Translations under genes and position numbers: made by a program | The notes under the pieces: generated by a model | Told to the model about the DNA's origin: nothing | The model's database searches: none | Seen by the model: the letters and a program-made list of their open reading frames with translations, nothing else | Shown: piece after piece, positions 48,101 to 59,384 of the stretch | Layout of the letters: each line of letters opens with the position of its first letter | Numbering within the stretch: position 1 is the first letter of the stretch | Assembly (NCBI RefSeq): GCF_933775445.1 | Contig: NC_065877.1 | Span: 26,784,001 to 26,848,000 of the forward strand | Length of the DNA: 64,000 nt | Direction: 5' to 3' | DNA from: Argentina anserina | Lineage: Eukaryota > Streptophyta > Magnoliopsida > Rosales > Rosaceae

Positions 48101-48480
48101 TGAAATATCACATACATAGGAAAAAAGGTCACAGAGCACTGAGCGTCAGCGTTCAATTGGGGAACAGATATCAAATGATGAGATAAAGCAGGAACATAGA
48201 GTACATTGTGAAGTTCTATGGTGGGAGTAATACGAACAGACCATGTCCCTAATACGGGGAATGCCTCACCATTAGCATTAGTAACATAGGGTACGGGTGG
48301 AGGGGATAATACGGTAAAATAAGATTTGGCATAAGTCATATGATCAGATGCACCAGTATCAATAATCCAGGTATCAGAACTAACAGAGTGAGAAATATTG
48401 AAGGCCATACCAATTTGACCACGGCCAACGATGGATGCGGTAGGTGCTCCTCCAGCAGTATGATGATCCTGCCCAACCAC
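45134..48480 (-). pseudogene. copia pol polyprotein, interrupted
   Basis: Protease (48,480-47,998) has WIIDTGASDHMTYAK with the catalytic Asp. Integrase (47,903 to about 47,340) shows CETCVLGKSHRSTY, WGPSKESTVSG, FIDDCTRLSW, RSDNGGEYVN and CPYTPEQNGVSERKN. It jumps from ILFSAH to LINRLPS, lacking 15 residues present in the other copy. The frame then changes near 47,360, and the linker runs at 47,364-46,700. RT begins with EALQKNNTWELV, GCRWVFTVKHNPDGS and YGIDYDETFAPV, is stopped by a TGA in place of the Trp codon near 46,370, and continues from 46,300 with RTSLYGLKQSPRAW and the catalytic IIYVDDMVV. RNase H (about 45,560-45,200) has SSAEAEYRCMAQGVCKLLW and LYCDNKAV. Other catalytic motifs are readable, so the decay is recent. 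Confidence 0.93.
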
Positions 48481-48503
48481 ACCATAGATATCGGGTTCCG
48501 GAA

Positions 48504-49433
48504 CTAAGTGAAGAGCTGTTGTTGCTTTTTCCTGGGGACGATAATTAGGCCTCTTGGGCCTAAGATGTGGATATAATTTCCAACAGGTCGCACGAGCATG
48601 GTTGGTGTCATGGCAATAAGAGCAAGGAGGGCGGGGCTGATTCCCGAAACCTGTGGTGGTCCTTGTCGATGAAGGGGAGCGGAAGTTGCTTGCGGAAGGG
48701 GTGGTGCTGGAGATCGAGCATGAACAGTAAGGCTGGAAATGACAGCCGGTGCCGGAAGAATACTCTCTTGCTGAGACTCATCCTTTCGGATATAGGTGAA
48801 AGCGGTGAGTAGGCTAGGTGGTTCGGTCATTCGGAGCAATTCGCCTTTCGTACTGGTATGCTTTGCATCAAGACCTTTCAGAAAATGGTGAACTCGTTAA
48901 AGCTCCTTCTTCTTTTGGTACCAAACGATATCCTCTTGATTTTGAATCATGCAAGGACGTTTCACATCAATCTCAGCCCAAATATTCTTTAGTTTGGTGA
49001 AATAGTGCGCCACCGGTTGCCCATCCTGGTGTATGGCCAAAGCTGTGCACATTAACTCATGAACCTGTATGAAATCAGAGTCATTAGTAAATAAGCTAGT
49101 TAGTGTCTCTCATATTGCCTGTGCGGTGGCACATGCCTCCACCATATCAATTATCTCATCATTCATAGCTTTCCATAATATGGACATGACAAGACCGTCG
49201 TCGTCATCCCATTTGTTGTAGGCAAAAATATCCTCAGGACTAGGAGCCTTAGTGACGCCGGTGACATGTCACATCTTGTGCATGCCTCAAAGATGAGCAG
49301 TCATGAGTCGTTTCCATTTACGGAAATTAGTTCCGTTCAGTTTGGTGCCCCCAAATGACCCACTGTCAGAACTTTTGACAGATACTTCGAAGGTCGGGAG
49401 CTGAGAACCCTCAGTTTCGTGTCCAGAACCCAT
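48504..49433 (-). pseudogene. copia gag, interrupted
   Basis: It starts at the ATG at 49,433 (MGSGHETEGSQLPTFEV), followed by LNGTNFRKWKRLMTAHL, typical of plant copia gag N-termini, then a TGA near 49,287. The same frame resumes as far as 48,504 with further stops. The CCHC zinc knuckle CSYCHDTNHARATC (about 48,624-48,583) lies in another frame, showing a frameshift before it. Gag forms the virus-like particle that packages the RNA. Confidence 0.8.
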
Positions 49434-49540
49434 TGAAAAGAAACAAGGTATTAAGATAGCAAACAAAAACAAAATTGAGAACAATCTGTTGCCGGTGTAT
49501 TTGCACTAACGGTGAGTATGCAATGACAGAATCTGGCGAA

Positions 49541-49735
49541 CCGGGTCGGATCGGTGGACCGGGTCGGGTTGGAGGACCGGGTTGGGTCGGAGGACCGGGT
49601 CGAATCGGTTGACCGGGTCGGATCGGTTGACCGGGTCGGGTCTGTGTGGACCGGGTCGGATCAAGAGCAGGCTGGGTCGGATCTAGAGTGGGCCGGGTCG
49701 GATCTAGAGCGGGCCGGGTCGGATCCGGGTAGATA
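49541..49735. repeat. GC-rich minisatellite in the copia leader
   Basis: Two sub-arrays. The first is about seven copies of 'gaccgggtcggatcggtt'-like units (17-19 bp, 49,541-49,660). The second is about three to four copies of 'gggccgggtcggatctagag' units (21 bp, 49,660-49,735). It lies between the primer site and gag and is absent from the other copia copy's leader. Confidence 0.9.
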
Positions 49736-50116
49736 AATGTGTTTCGCCGAAATCGGGGTTTCTGAAATTGGGGTTTCTGAAATTGCTTGAAAGCTCGTGG
49801 AGGATACCAAGGAGGAGCGACGTCTTCGGTGGTGGAGCGTGACCGGAGCGAGGAGGAGCGACGTCACGATGGTGGAACGTGACCGGACCGGCAGTGAGAG
49901 CACCAAAGAGAGAGAGAGACTGGAGCGTCGCGGAGGAGCAGGCCGGGTCGATGAGCTCCGGAGGTAGGCCGCGGCTACGGAGGCGTCGTCGAGAGGCGAG
50001 TCTCTGGTAGCGGCGATGAGGAGCAGCGGCGAGAGAGGGTTAGGCACCAGCTGGAGGAGCACCAGAGCAGCGGTTAACCGGCCGAAAAAAAGCGAAAAGA
50101 AGAAAAGAGCACGAAG

Positions 50117-50128
50117 GCTCTGATACCA
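50117..50128 (-). promoter_or_regulatory. tRNA primer binding site of copia copy 2
   Basis: The minus strand reads TGGTATCAGAGC, complementary to the 3' end of initiator methionine tRNA, and directly abuts the 5' LTR. Confidence 0.95.
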
Positions 50129-50272
50129 ACTAGAAAATGTATGAAGCTTGTATATTGCTTGAATTTGAATTGATAAATTCATATACAGATTACAATGGTA
50201 TATATAGGCTAATTCACACTAACCACCTACTCACTCCACTATCTCCACTATACATACTCCATTCCACTCACA
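50129..50272 (-). repeat. 5' LTR of copia copy 2 (144 bp)
   Basis: Partner of 44983-45126. It should carry the element's promoter ('tatatata' lies near its middle). Confidence 0.92.
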
Positions 50273-50277
50273 GATTT
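50273..50277. repeat. 5-bp target site duplication, right (copia copy 2)
   Basis: GATTT directly after the right LTR end, identical to 44978-44982. Confidence 0.8.
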
Positions 50278-52039
50278 GAGAGCACCAACTCATTCCCCAA
50301 TCACCACTGCATGCCCTAGTTTGAACCGAAACCCTAAGGCCCAGGGAAAAAAAGTCAAATTGTTTAAACGAATGTTTTACATAAATTTTACTGTAAATCT
50401 TTTTTTTTTAAAGGGATTTTTCTGTAAATCTAGTATGATCGAGTTATCAAACTAATCAGTCTTCTTACACACTCACACAAGTGGGGAGAGCCAATTAATT
50501 TCAAGCCGAAACCTAGTTTAATCGGTCTACACGGTACGATTAGCATTAACCCGAGAGGGTCGACATTTAAGAGGCGATAATAATAATTAGGATTATAGGA
50601 AGACCAGAAGAAACTTTCATTTTTGTAGTCGCCTCGCGTTCCTTTAGACAGCTATTGTGTCTCAACATTTAACCTTTAAAAGAAGCAAGGAAGATGAGAC
50701 AGGAAAAAGAGCACCATTTTCCGAAGTGTATTAACATGTATTAACATCACGCATGCAACCGTCATTCATATTGTTTCATACTGTATTGCTGAGCTGCAAA
50801 GGCTTATTAGTCATTCGATGAAGGGCATATTTCCTTCATGCTTTGGCCCATCCAGACCATATTTATTCTCTTCATATGTCTCTGCAATTCCAACATCTCT
50901 CTCTCTCTCTCTCTCGGTGTATAGTCGTATAGTGGAGCTCTCAAACTCAATGACCAATTTGCCACTGCACAAGTGCACATAGCCAAGCGGTCTCTTTCGT
51001 TCTCTTTAGGAATTTTGATGGGACAAGAGGTAGGGTTTTGGCTGGGGACTGAGAGAGCTATATGGAGCTAGAGGACGGTTAAGGCTGACATGCATGCATT
51101 GTTTGGGTTTGTGTAGATCGACAGTCAAAAAGAGACTGCGATATGATGCTGCATGCTGCCGCTGCGGGAATTAGATCCGGCCAAATATGCTTCCTGCTAT
51201 CTCTTTCTAGCTTCATGAACTTAGCTCTGGACCAAAGGCGTGCCCCTCCTCTTGCTTCGTCTTCTTCTTCCCTCTCACGGTCTCACCCATGTGACCTTGT
51301 TACTCCTTTTCCATGACTGGCGCGTATGCATGAAGAAGAGGGTACCTTTGTTAAATTTTCGACAAGGAAAGGTCAAATTACTTGGGTATAGTACAGCATG
51401 CATGCCGTCTGCAAATGTTGTACTACTTGTGTTGCATTCATTGTCTTGTTTCACAAGATGTTAAACAATGCCATATTTCATCCCAGCCATGCATTGATGC
51501 CTAGATGATTTTCTTTGTTTTGAGAAAAAGAACAAAAAGAAATTGGAATTTTTTTTCGGGTTTGATTGTTGAAATTAGAGAAAGATGTACGTAGTGCAGA
51601 CTGCAGCGGAAAAGACGAGATCCGAAGTTTGAAATTGTAGTTGAGGCTCTAAGTACTATATATTGTTTCAATCTTCTTAGGCATTTCTTTGATGATATCC
51701 CGACTCTTAATTAACCATTATTCTGTTGGATCCGTTATGGTATAACCGTCAGTCCGCACAACAACAAAATTTGGTAAAGGCCGCAAAACTTGCGTGGCAT
51801 TTGTCCAAGTGCTCTTTGCAAAAAATGCCACAATTTCATGCAAATGTAACAATTAAATTATAATAATAATAATAATTATTAAATTATCACATTTGTATGA
51901 AATTTGTGACGTTTTTTACAAAATCCACCATACCAAAGGCCACAAAACTTTTGTGGGATATGTAGCATTTGTCCAAGTTTTTTTTGTAGTGTCGTCACTA
52001 TGTTGGTGAGCGATTATCAATTCAGATGCACAAAAGTCA
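50278..52039. other. intergenic, no gene recognised
   Basis: It contains a short (CT)n run near 50,898-50,914 and AT-rich DNA. No exon or known RNA is recognised. A weak hairpin around 51,040-51,235 was considered and rejected as a microRNA. Confidence 0.45.
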
Positions 52040-52047
52040 TTGTTATT

Positions 52048-52626
52048 TAGAGGTGGTAAATGGGCCGGGCCGGTCCATTTTAAACGGGTAAAAACTGTGC
52101 TCGGATTGACCCATTTGTTTAAATATTAAGCCCAATCCACGGCCCAAATCCATGTTGAGCCGAGGCCGGGATAAAATGTTGGTCGGCCCGGCCCATTAGC
52201 ATTATATGACATAATTAAATTAAAAAATATTATGTACTTTGAATATTTGTTTTATATAACTATTTAGAATAGTCAAATAAATAAATAAATACTAAAACAC
52301 AATTCATAATCTTATTTTTAAAACGTTACGTATGTCAAAACAATAACGTTTTCTTCACTATTTTGATAATATTTGTGAAATATTATAGTTAAAATAATGA
52401 AATAATAAAGAGATTTTAATTTAAAAATATAATATTCAAGTTTAATAATGATAATTGTTTAAATATTGATATAAATATGATAAATTATGTGTTTAACGGG
52501 TCGGCACATGAATTTATCTTGCCCGGGCCGTGTCGGGCTAAAACCGGACTTAGACTGTGCCGGTCCGATTTTTAACGTGCCGGATCCGGGCCGAACTCGT
52601 ACTTTTGGGCCAATTTGCCACCTCTA
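52048..52626. mobile_element. short non-autonomous hAT-type element (579 bp)
   Basis: The ends TAGAGGTGGTAAATGGGCC and (reverse complement of the right end) TAGAGGTGGCAAATTGGCCC form terminal inverted repeats of about 19 bp. They are flanked by 8-bp duplications TTGTTATT (52040-52047) and TTGTAATT (52627-52634), 7 of 8 identical. Subterminal zones are rich in GGCCCGG words; the middle is AT-rich and non-coding. It resembles the 6,236 element in design but has a different terminus. Confidence 0.85.
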
Positions 52627-52749
52627 TTGTAATTGATCGTTGATGAAGTACATTATTTATCAAAACAAAGAATTGATCAAAGTCGGTTCATTAATTAGGG
52701 CCTCTCATGGTGCAATTAATTGTATACTTCACAATTATACAAGTATAAT

Positions 52750-53660
52750 TAATTAGTGTCCTTTATTGCAACTACTGTAGATTAATGCATTGTGCGGCGA
52801 AAATCCAATCAGCCCACCTTCTTCGGAGCTGAGTTTCCCAAACCCTAGCATTGGGCTCGTACGGAGGCGTGGCAGTGACAAGTGCTTCGATGGGGTTATG
52901 TGAAGGCAAAGTGAAGGGAGTATGTCGAGTGTGGTGAAACAAGGGAGGATATATTTTAACCTAGAGTGCAAGTTCGGTGGCGAGTTGGCCTGCGTCACGG
53001 GTGCACAGCGACGTGCTTGGCTAAGGTGGTGGATCTCAGGGGACGCGCAAAGTCAGAGACAGGGAGATTGGTCATTTGTTCCCGTTGTGATCCCGTCATA
53101 GCGACAACAAGGAGTCCGAAGGCAAGCCAGTGGATGCTGATTTCCACGGCGGTGGCATGGTCCTCTGTTTCGGCCACCACTAGACTAACTACACGGCAAA
53201 GACTCCCCTAGATGGCACTGTGTAGGTCTATCTTGGGGTTGGTTGGACCTTTAGGCCTTAGTTTTTTCTGGGCTGTAGGGGCGGCCTGGAGTGCTACGCC
53301 TAGGGTCTTCTTCTTCTCTTTTTGTCCTTAAGATAGAAACTTATTGAGAAAAGATCATTCTCAAATCCTAGTTTTATGAAAGTCCATAATGTAAGGTACA
53401 CAATTGAAACCTTAGACCCCAATTGTTTGTTATGTTGAACTTATGGTTTGAGGAGTTCATGTCTTTTGTTTTGCATTGGATTTTCAGTTATGTTCACTTA
53501 TTTCAAACGATTTGTCAGTCTTTGGTTTATTGAATAACTGCTTGGTGCGTATTTATTTGATGTAGTAGTTAAGTAGCCTTTGGAGTGGCTTGTTAAATCT
53601 TTGTGGTCATGATGACGTGATTCATCAATGAATTCCATCCATTCCCCTCAAACAAATTTG
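52750..53660 (+). mobile_element. possible non-coding retroposon relic
   Basis: A GC-rich block (52,790-53,330) followed by a T-rich 3'-UTR-like region to about 53,650, the same texture as 11,345-12,250. No reverse transcriptase frame, no clear poly-A and no target duplication was found. Frames here, such as 52966-53211, have no domain. Confidence 0.3.
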
Positions 53661-55460
53661 TGTATACTTTATAACTGTTCACGATTTGAATTACACATAA
53701 CCTAAGTTTTTTTTTCCGACCTATTGAGTTAGTTGAGCTTTACTCCATATTTGGAGTAAAACTTACGAAATTTAGGATAAGCAAGTGACGCATAACTAGT
53801 GAAGACATAATCCCTATCAGAATTCCCCGGAAATGTTCTATTTCTATTTCTTTTTCCTCTATCCTCTCTTTCGAGAAAAATTTCTTTTCATCCCTTTCAA
53901 GTAACTGTGTTTACAGCATGACCGGATGACATCAATAGAATTATCTTCTAAAAAACGAAAAAATTATATTATGTACCCGGTATATATTCTACGTGACTTA
54001 CATCTTTAATGTTATTAATCCATTTTTTTATTGTGTTTGTTTATAATTGATTACTCATATTTAAATAATTTTTTCTCCAGCGTTCATATTTACCATAACA
54101 TGCAGTAATTAATATGATTGACTGGATACATCACATGACAGTGTCACTTGATGTTCGGGTATACATAATAATCACTCAACAATTATGATGTGCATTATTC
54201 TTTTTTTGGTCTGAGCCGTACATTGTTCAACTAATTGAATTTGCAATGCTTGACTTGTTCATTCTACATGGTGAGGGATTGTACTCATCTTTTTTGCGTG
54301 TGATTTTTAACGTAGTGACGATTAAGAAATAATGAATTACATAAAAAAGTCAGCAACTTTGTACACATTGTTAAAGATTTAGGGTTTAACGAGACTAAAG
54401 ACAACTGTTTGGTCTATCTGGTGATGAGTTGATTGAGTTCAAACAATCCCAGATGAAATATCCGCAACTGTTCGAGAGTTGAGACAAAGCTTCAAACATT
54501 GTTGGGCTGTCTCTTGGGTTGATTGTGTAGCCCGATAATGTAAACTATATCTTCCTAATCTTGGATCCAGCTGGAAGTCTGAAGATGATGATTTGATTAG
54601 TTGCCACCTTTCATTTTATTTATTTGTTTGATAATTTTTCCACACGATGTGATAAGATAATCAGCAGAAAGATGAACTTGTGTGGGTTCCATGAGAAAGG
54701 CTTTGCTAGACTGTCTTGCCAGGCCATTTCTTGACGATACGAAGTGTTCATATATTATATATGAGAGGAATGATTTGTTCTCCATAGCTTGTCTCTGGCT
54801 GTAACCTATTGATCTTGGCTATGTGAAAGAGATAAGGGATGGTGAAATGCTACCCAAGTTTATTAGTTCATTTGGGTTTCTTCCATTTCTTTAATAGTGT
54901 GAGTCTATGGGATTGTTTAAATGTAATGAACTTATGTTTGTTGATGTGTTTACTGTTTACATAAGAAAGAGACCTCTGGTAAACAAAACAAAACAAAAAC
55001 AAAGAGACCTCTGGATCAGCAAAGTAACGACTTCATTTGTCATGAGCAAGACAATTCCTACCCAGAGATCTTGGACCAATGGCAGCTCTAATGGGACTAA
55101 GTTTATATAATGTGATCGCAGAATTAACTTATTTTCTTGAAATTTATTAGACAAAAATTAAAGTACAAAAGGAAAGACACTAATGATATGATCATTATAT
55201 TATTAAATATACTAGCGCGATAACTTTCATTCAATATCCACTTGAACTGAATTTATGGATTACTAAGTAATACTTAATGACCGAAGATTAAGTCTAAGAG
55301 TGAAAAGAAATGAATAAGGGAGAACCGGAGAAGTAGAGAAGAGAAAGGGAGTGAAAAAATGAAAGAGGGAGGCGCATAATGAAAGAGAGAAGGGATCGGG
55401 GTTTAGTTTTTTTTTTTAATTTTTTTATACATGTACATGATCCAATAACATTATGACATA
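53661..55460. other. intergenic, no gene recognised
   Basis: AT-rich DNA. Short frames at 54597-54785 and 54907-55154 are without domains. Confidence 0.5.
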
Positions 55461-55469
55461 TGACAGTGT

Positions 55470-55675
55470 TAGTAAAAATTGGTTGAATTCGGGCTCTCGG
55501 GCCGTAAAAAATTAGAAATCGAGAATGGTCCGTTACTTGAAAATCGGTTCAGTCTTTCCCTCAGTTTGGTTTCCACTTACTCCAAACTCAGCCCGATTCG
55601 GGTTTGATCAGTCCAATGACATCTGTTCTCGGTCTTTTGGGCCGAACCGCCCACCACAATGAACACACTTGAGAA
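55470..55675. mobile_element. hAT-type relic
   Basis: A cluster of 'gggctctcgggcc', 'gcccgattcggg' and 'gggccgaaccgccc' words resembles hAT subterminal repeats. Ends and target duplication could not be defined. Confidence 0.3.
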
Positions 55676-56792
55676 AGTTTGAAAGTTAACTATATTAAAA
55701 TTTTAAAACAATGAGAAAATGACTATTTAATATTAATTTGTGTAAAAAAAATTAGAGGAGAATTACGAACAGATCTTTACTCGTTTTAGTACACATTGAA
55801 ACCTTATGAGAATTGCTTAATATGTAATTGTACTAGTTCCTTATTAGTTTAATTTGTTTTGGATTATTTTCGTTGTTGATCGGAAATGAACCCTCTTTGA
55901 CACTTAACAAGAAACATTTAATCTAACTAAGTATTCTAACAAATGGATTCAATGTTAGTCACTTAGTCCTCAAAGTGCATGAAATGGGTTTCATGTTCTG
56001 GTTTTGGCATTGAGCCGAACAGACCGAAAATCTAGATCTAGACACAACTTCCTTAATCCGATTTGATAACACCGGATTTGGCCGATTTGCAACGCATAAG
56101 ATCTGTATTATGATTTTTTATTAGGAACTTTAGTAAATATGTATATATCATATCTGAGATTGGGAACAAATTTAATCTCATAATTGGATCAGCCGACTTG
56201 CTAAAAGTCGCATACACACACCTCTGAATTTTATTTGTCACCAACTTCATCATAAACCATTGGACAAGTCACAACGCTACTCTTTCCCTCTCTCAGTTAG
56301 AGAAAACACAACAGCTTAGAGATTCTTGCCTGGGCAAACGAATCAATCATTCACCCAAATTAGACCCCAGCCGTTGGATTCCCGCGTAGACCCTCTTCCT
56401 TCCTTCTTCGCTGTTTCTCTGTTTCTCACCAAGTAACCATCTTTCCCCCAATTCAATCTTCTGCTGCAACTACCCATTTTGACTGATTGAACCGCTTATT
56501 TCAATTTCAGCTAAAAACTCCCAAAGACCAATACTTTGTGGAACCCCATTTGAAATCTGGGTCTGAATTTGATCGGGGAGACGACCCAGATCGGAAAATC
56601 AAGCTCAATCGCAAACCCTAAGCCTGTTTGACCGAGTCAGGCCCCGAAGACGACGCAATCGAGCAATTGGGGTCAACCCAAGTCGACCCAATTGGTCGAT
56701 TTTTGAAGCTCAGATACCAATACCCTGATCGGATTCAGAAAACCCTAAATTCTCTGAAAGAGGGCTAAAGGTATTCCTTTTTCATTTCTGAA

Positions 56793-56837
56793 ATGAATTC
56801 AAGTTTGATGAGGAGGAGATCAAGAATCTTGTTATAG
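56793..56837 (+). CDS. upstream ORF 1 of the proline-rich protein gene
   Basis: An ATG followed by 13 more sense codons (MNSSLMRRRSRILL) and TAG, 78 bases before the main start. If it lies in the mature leader, ribosomes would meet it first. Whether a leader intron removes it is unknown ('aaaggtattc' just upstream could be a splice donor). Confidence 0.4.
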   Translation: MNSSLMRRRSRILL

Positions 56838-56843
56838 ACCCAG

Positions 56844-56870
56844 ATGCCAGAGTGGCCTCGCGACCCCTAA
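56844..56870 (+). CDS. upstream ORF 2 of the proline-rich protein gene
   Basis: An ATG opens an 8-residue frame (MPEWPRDP) that ends 45 bases before the main ATG. It is short and possibly regulatory. Confidence 0.35.
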   Translation: MPEWPRDP

Positions 56871-56915
56871 TTCTTGCTTGGGTTAAGTTTCAAGTGCTCT
56901 GCGGTCTTTGATTTC

Positions 56916-57398
56916 ATGGAACTGCCATTGTTGTCAAGCTTGATCTTTGTGTTGATTATTAGCATACTTGCTCTTCTGGTTAATTCTCAATCTCAAAATG
57001 CCAATTCAACGCCTCAATCTCCACCTCCTTCACCGTCTCCCCCACCTCCATCGCCACCGCCACCAATGTCACCGCCCCCATCGGAAAGCCCTCCGCCTCC
57101 CCCGAACTCTTCCTCACCTCCGCCGGAGGCTCCGAGTTCGCCCCCTCCACCTGCTCGGCCTCCCAATCAGTTCAATTCAAAGAAACCACCATCACCACCA
57201 TCACCTCGCAGAAGGCCCAAGCACCACCGGCCGCTGCCGCCCCCGAAGGGGCATAAGTACAATGAAGGGAAGAAGATTGGGCTCTTGTTTGTTGGCATTG
57301 CCGCCATTCTTCAGATTGGTGTAGTGGGGTTCTTGGTTTTCAAGAGACACCAGCTTCTGAAGGTCAAGGATAGATATGACTATGAGAATTGTTCTTGA
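56916..57398 (+). CDS. proline-rich (extensin-like) single-pass membrane protein
   Basis: 160 residues in one exon. An N-terminal hydrophobic signal (MELPLLSSLIFVLIISILAL) is followed by an N/S-rich start and then about 80 residues rich in SPPPP, SPPP and PPPSP words. These are sites for prolyl hydroxylation and arabinosylation in plant wall glycoproteins. A basic stretch (RRRPKHHRPLPPPKGHK) follows. A second hydrophobic segment (IGLLFVGIAAILQIGVVGFL) is followed by a short cytosolic tail (VFKRHQLLKVKDRYDYENCS). This predicts an extracellular Hyp-rich domain held at the plasma membrane. There is no kinase domain, so it is not a PERK, and the real function is unknown. The ATG at 56,916 was chosen because it starts the signal peptide; the frame has no earlier ATG. 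Confidence 0.88.
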   Translation: MELPLLSSLIFVLIISILALLVNSQSQNANSTPQSPPPSPSPPPPSPPPPMSPPPSESPPPPPNSSSPPPEAPSSPPPPARPPNQFNSKKPPSPPSPRRRPKHHRPLPPPKGHKYNEGKKIGLLFVGIAAILQIGVVGFLVFKRHQLLKVKDRYDYENCS

Positions 57399-59375
57399 AT
57401 GTGAAGTACCGGATTGATTGCGCATTCTTTTGTTTGGATGAGAGTAATGGATCGGAAGTTCTTTGATCAGCTGGCAGTAGTGGGGCTTTTACTGATTTGA
57501 GATTCTTTTGTGAGGCGCAGGCATTGTAACAATTGAGATTGACAGATGTGAAGATCGAACGGATTGAGCTTCGGCGGCTCCATTCAGCCCCCTCCCGGTT
57601 GCTCTGTAAATGGGTTATTGTTGCTTGTAAACTTTTTCTTCAAGTTTCTTCATTATGTTGATTTTTTTAATGTTCTTTTAGCTTGTCTACACGGCTTACA
57701 CTTTGAAGTAGAAGAAACCATTTTAGGCTTTGTGTCATGAGTGACTTCTTTTTTCCTTGCTAACTTTGACCAAGTGGATGTATAACAACTAACAAGAGTA
57801 CAATTCATGGAAGTATTACAATGACAAGATCTAGTTTCTCCTTTCCTATTAGTGCAATGAACTTGGAATGTATATCTTTTGGGTGGGTGTATGTTACTGT
57901 TATGCTGTAAATTGAGCGGTGTCTTTGAAAGCATTCACAGCTGTGTCTATTGGCATATCTATACCTTTTTTTTTTACGTGCATTTGATATTTTGATCGAT
58001 TCATCTCACAATGATTAGTTTGTCATTGATTATTTTTATTTGTGTATGATAATGCTGGAGACTTGAAGTCATCAGTCATGCTAGATATTTCTGCTTTTTT
58101 ATTATGGTGTAGCTCCGTTTGCAGATTGTAAAATACTGGTATCAGTGGTATGTAATAGTGAAATCTTCATTTTTTTTTCCTCTGGTAATCTGAAATTAGG
58201 TTAGAATGTTCCCTTTAACACATCTTCAGAAGTCAGAACTGGAAATAGCTTAGTCTACCTCCTGCAAGGAGGTTTATTGCCTACAGAATGAAACATTACC
58301 AGTTAAGGAGGATGTCTAGTGGTAGGGGTAAACCTTTTTACAGTATTTAAGAGAATTATCGTACACAGGTGCAGTAGGAAGTGTTATGGCTTATTCTACT
58401 GTCCATTAGTTTAAAATTATTGCCTGGCAGTTAGAATGAAACTAGGAACCTGTTTTACAACAAAACCCAGGCTTCATACCAATTGTGGCTGCATCCCTCA
58501 AGCATCAGATATGTATATTGTATTTGTTTCACAAGCTGTTTCTCATTTAGATGTATGTTCCCACTTTGGGATGGACATTCGTGATATATAAGTTATGATT
58601 TTTTTTTTTTGAATTTATGTATGTATAAGAATTTGAATTACATGTAGAAACATCATGTTTTCAACTTCAAAGTTCACCATATGTTGAAGATGCAGCTCTA
58701 GGAAAAGGGTGTTTAAAGAATCTAGACAATTTAGTGAATCACGCCTTTTGAGTGAAATTTACTTAGTTTTGGTTGGCAGAAAAAAGCGGTGTTACTAAGG
58801 ATAAGCAATGTAATGGAGTGGTTGGAGAGAACTACAAACAAAAAAATTGGTGATGTGAAGGAGAAGGCGCTGAAGCTTTTGTTGAAATTGTTTTTTTTTA
58901 TTCATTATAAATTGTTGGAATTGGTTTGGTTCTGTGCATCTATGTAGAACATCAGTTTTCCCAAATGAAGACATACTTTGTTCCATGCTGCTATTGTTTT
59001 CTCTTTATAGTTTTTATTGTTTAGTTGTTTCAGGGTAATTTGAGATTTGGAGTTGTAAATATAGATTTACCCAATTCACTGGTTAGTTTGTCCTCTGCAC
59101 TGTAATTTTGTTTAATCCTTTTTTTTTTATGGCAAACCAATAAGTTTTATAGAAAATTTATTGAGGCCGGAATAGCCAGTACATACTCCTCCACTGTGAA
59201 CAAAGTATCATACAAGAGGTTATGAGTCGAAACTCAAAATTAGCATGCGGTAGAGAATTATTCTTTGATAATAAGCTCAAAATTGAAAAGGAACAATTTT
59301 GGCATATTCTACAACTAATACAAGCATAGCAATATGCAACGTTCTGTAATTCTGTTTAATCCTTAGTTAGGTTGC
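57399..59375. other. 3' flank of the proline-rich gene, intergenic
   Basis: It starts with the 3' UTR (to roughly 57,660). The remainder is AT-rich without a recognisable gene. Confidence 0.5.
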
Positions 59376-59384
59376 ACGAACACG

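Larger units (their letters stand above)
44983..50272 (-). mobile_element. full-length Ty1/copia retrotransposon (copy 2), inactive
   Basis: 5,290 bp with two 144-bp LTRs, a GATTT target duplication, a perfect 12-nt initiator-Met tRNA primer site, a polypurine tract, and gag-protease-integrase-RT-RNase H order on the minus strand. The integrase-before-RT order defines Ty1/copia. The LTRs differ at 5 of 144 positions (3.5%), so the insertion is young to moderate in age. Pol has a stop in RT, a frame change and a 45-bp loss in integrase, and gag is broken, so it is not autonomous. It is the same family and orientation as the truncated copy at 17,205. Confidence 0.95.

Noticed and set aside
49554..49736. 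Open frame encoding a repeated DRVGS protein
   Set aside because: It is only the translation of the GC-rich minisatellite in the copia leader, on the strand opposite to the element's genes.
51040..51235. Possible microRNA precursor hairpin ('gagagagctatatggagctag' with 'ctagcttcatgaacttagctc')
   Set aside because: Pairing has several bulges over a long loop and neither arm matches a microRNA family I know. A nearby 'atgatgctgcat' matches only the last 12 bases of miR172.
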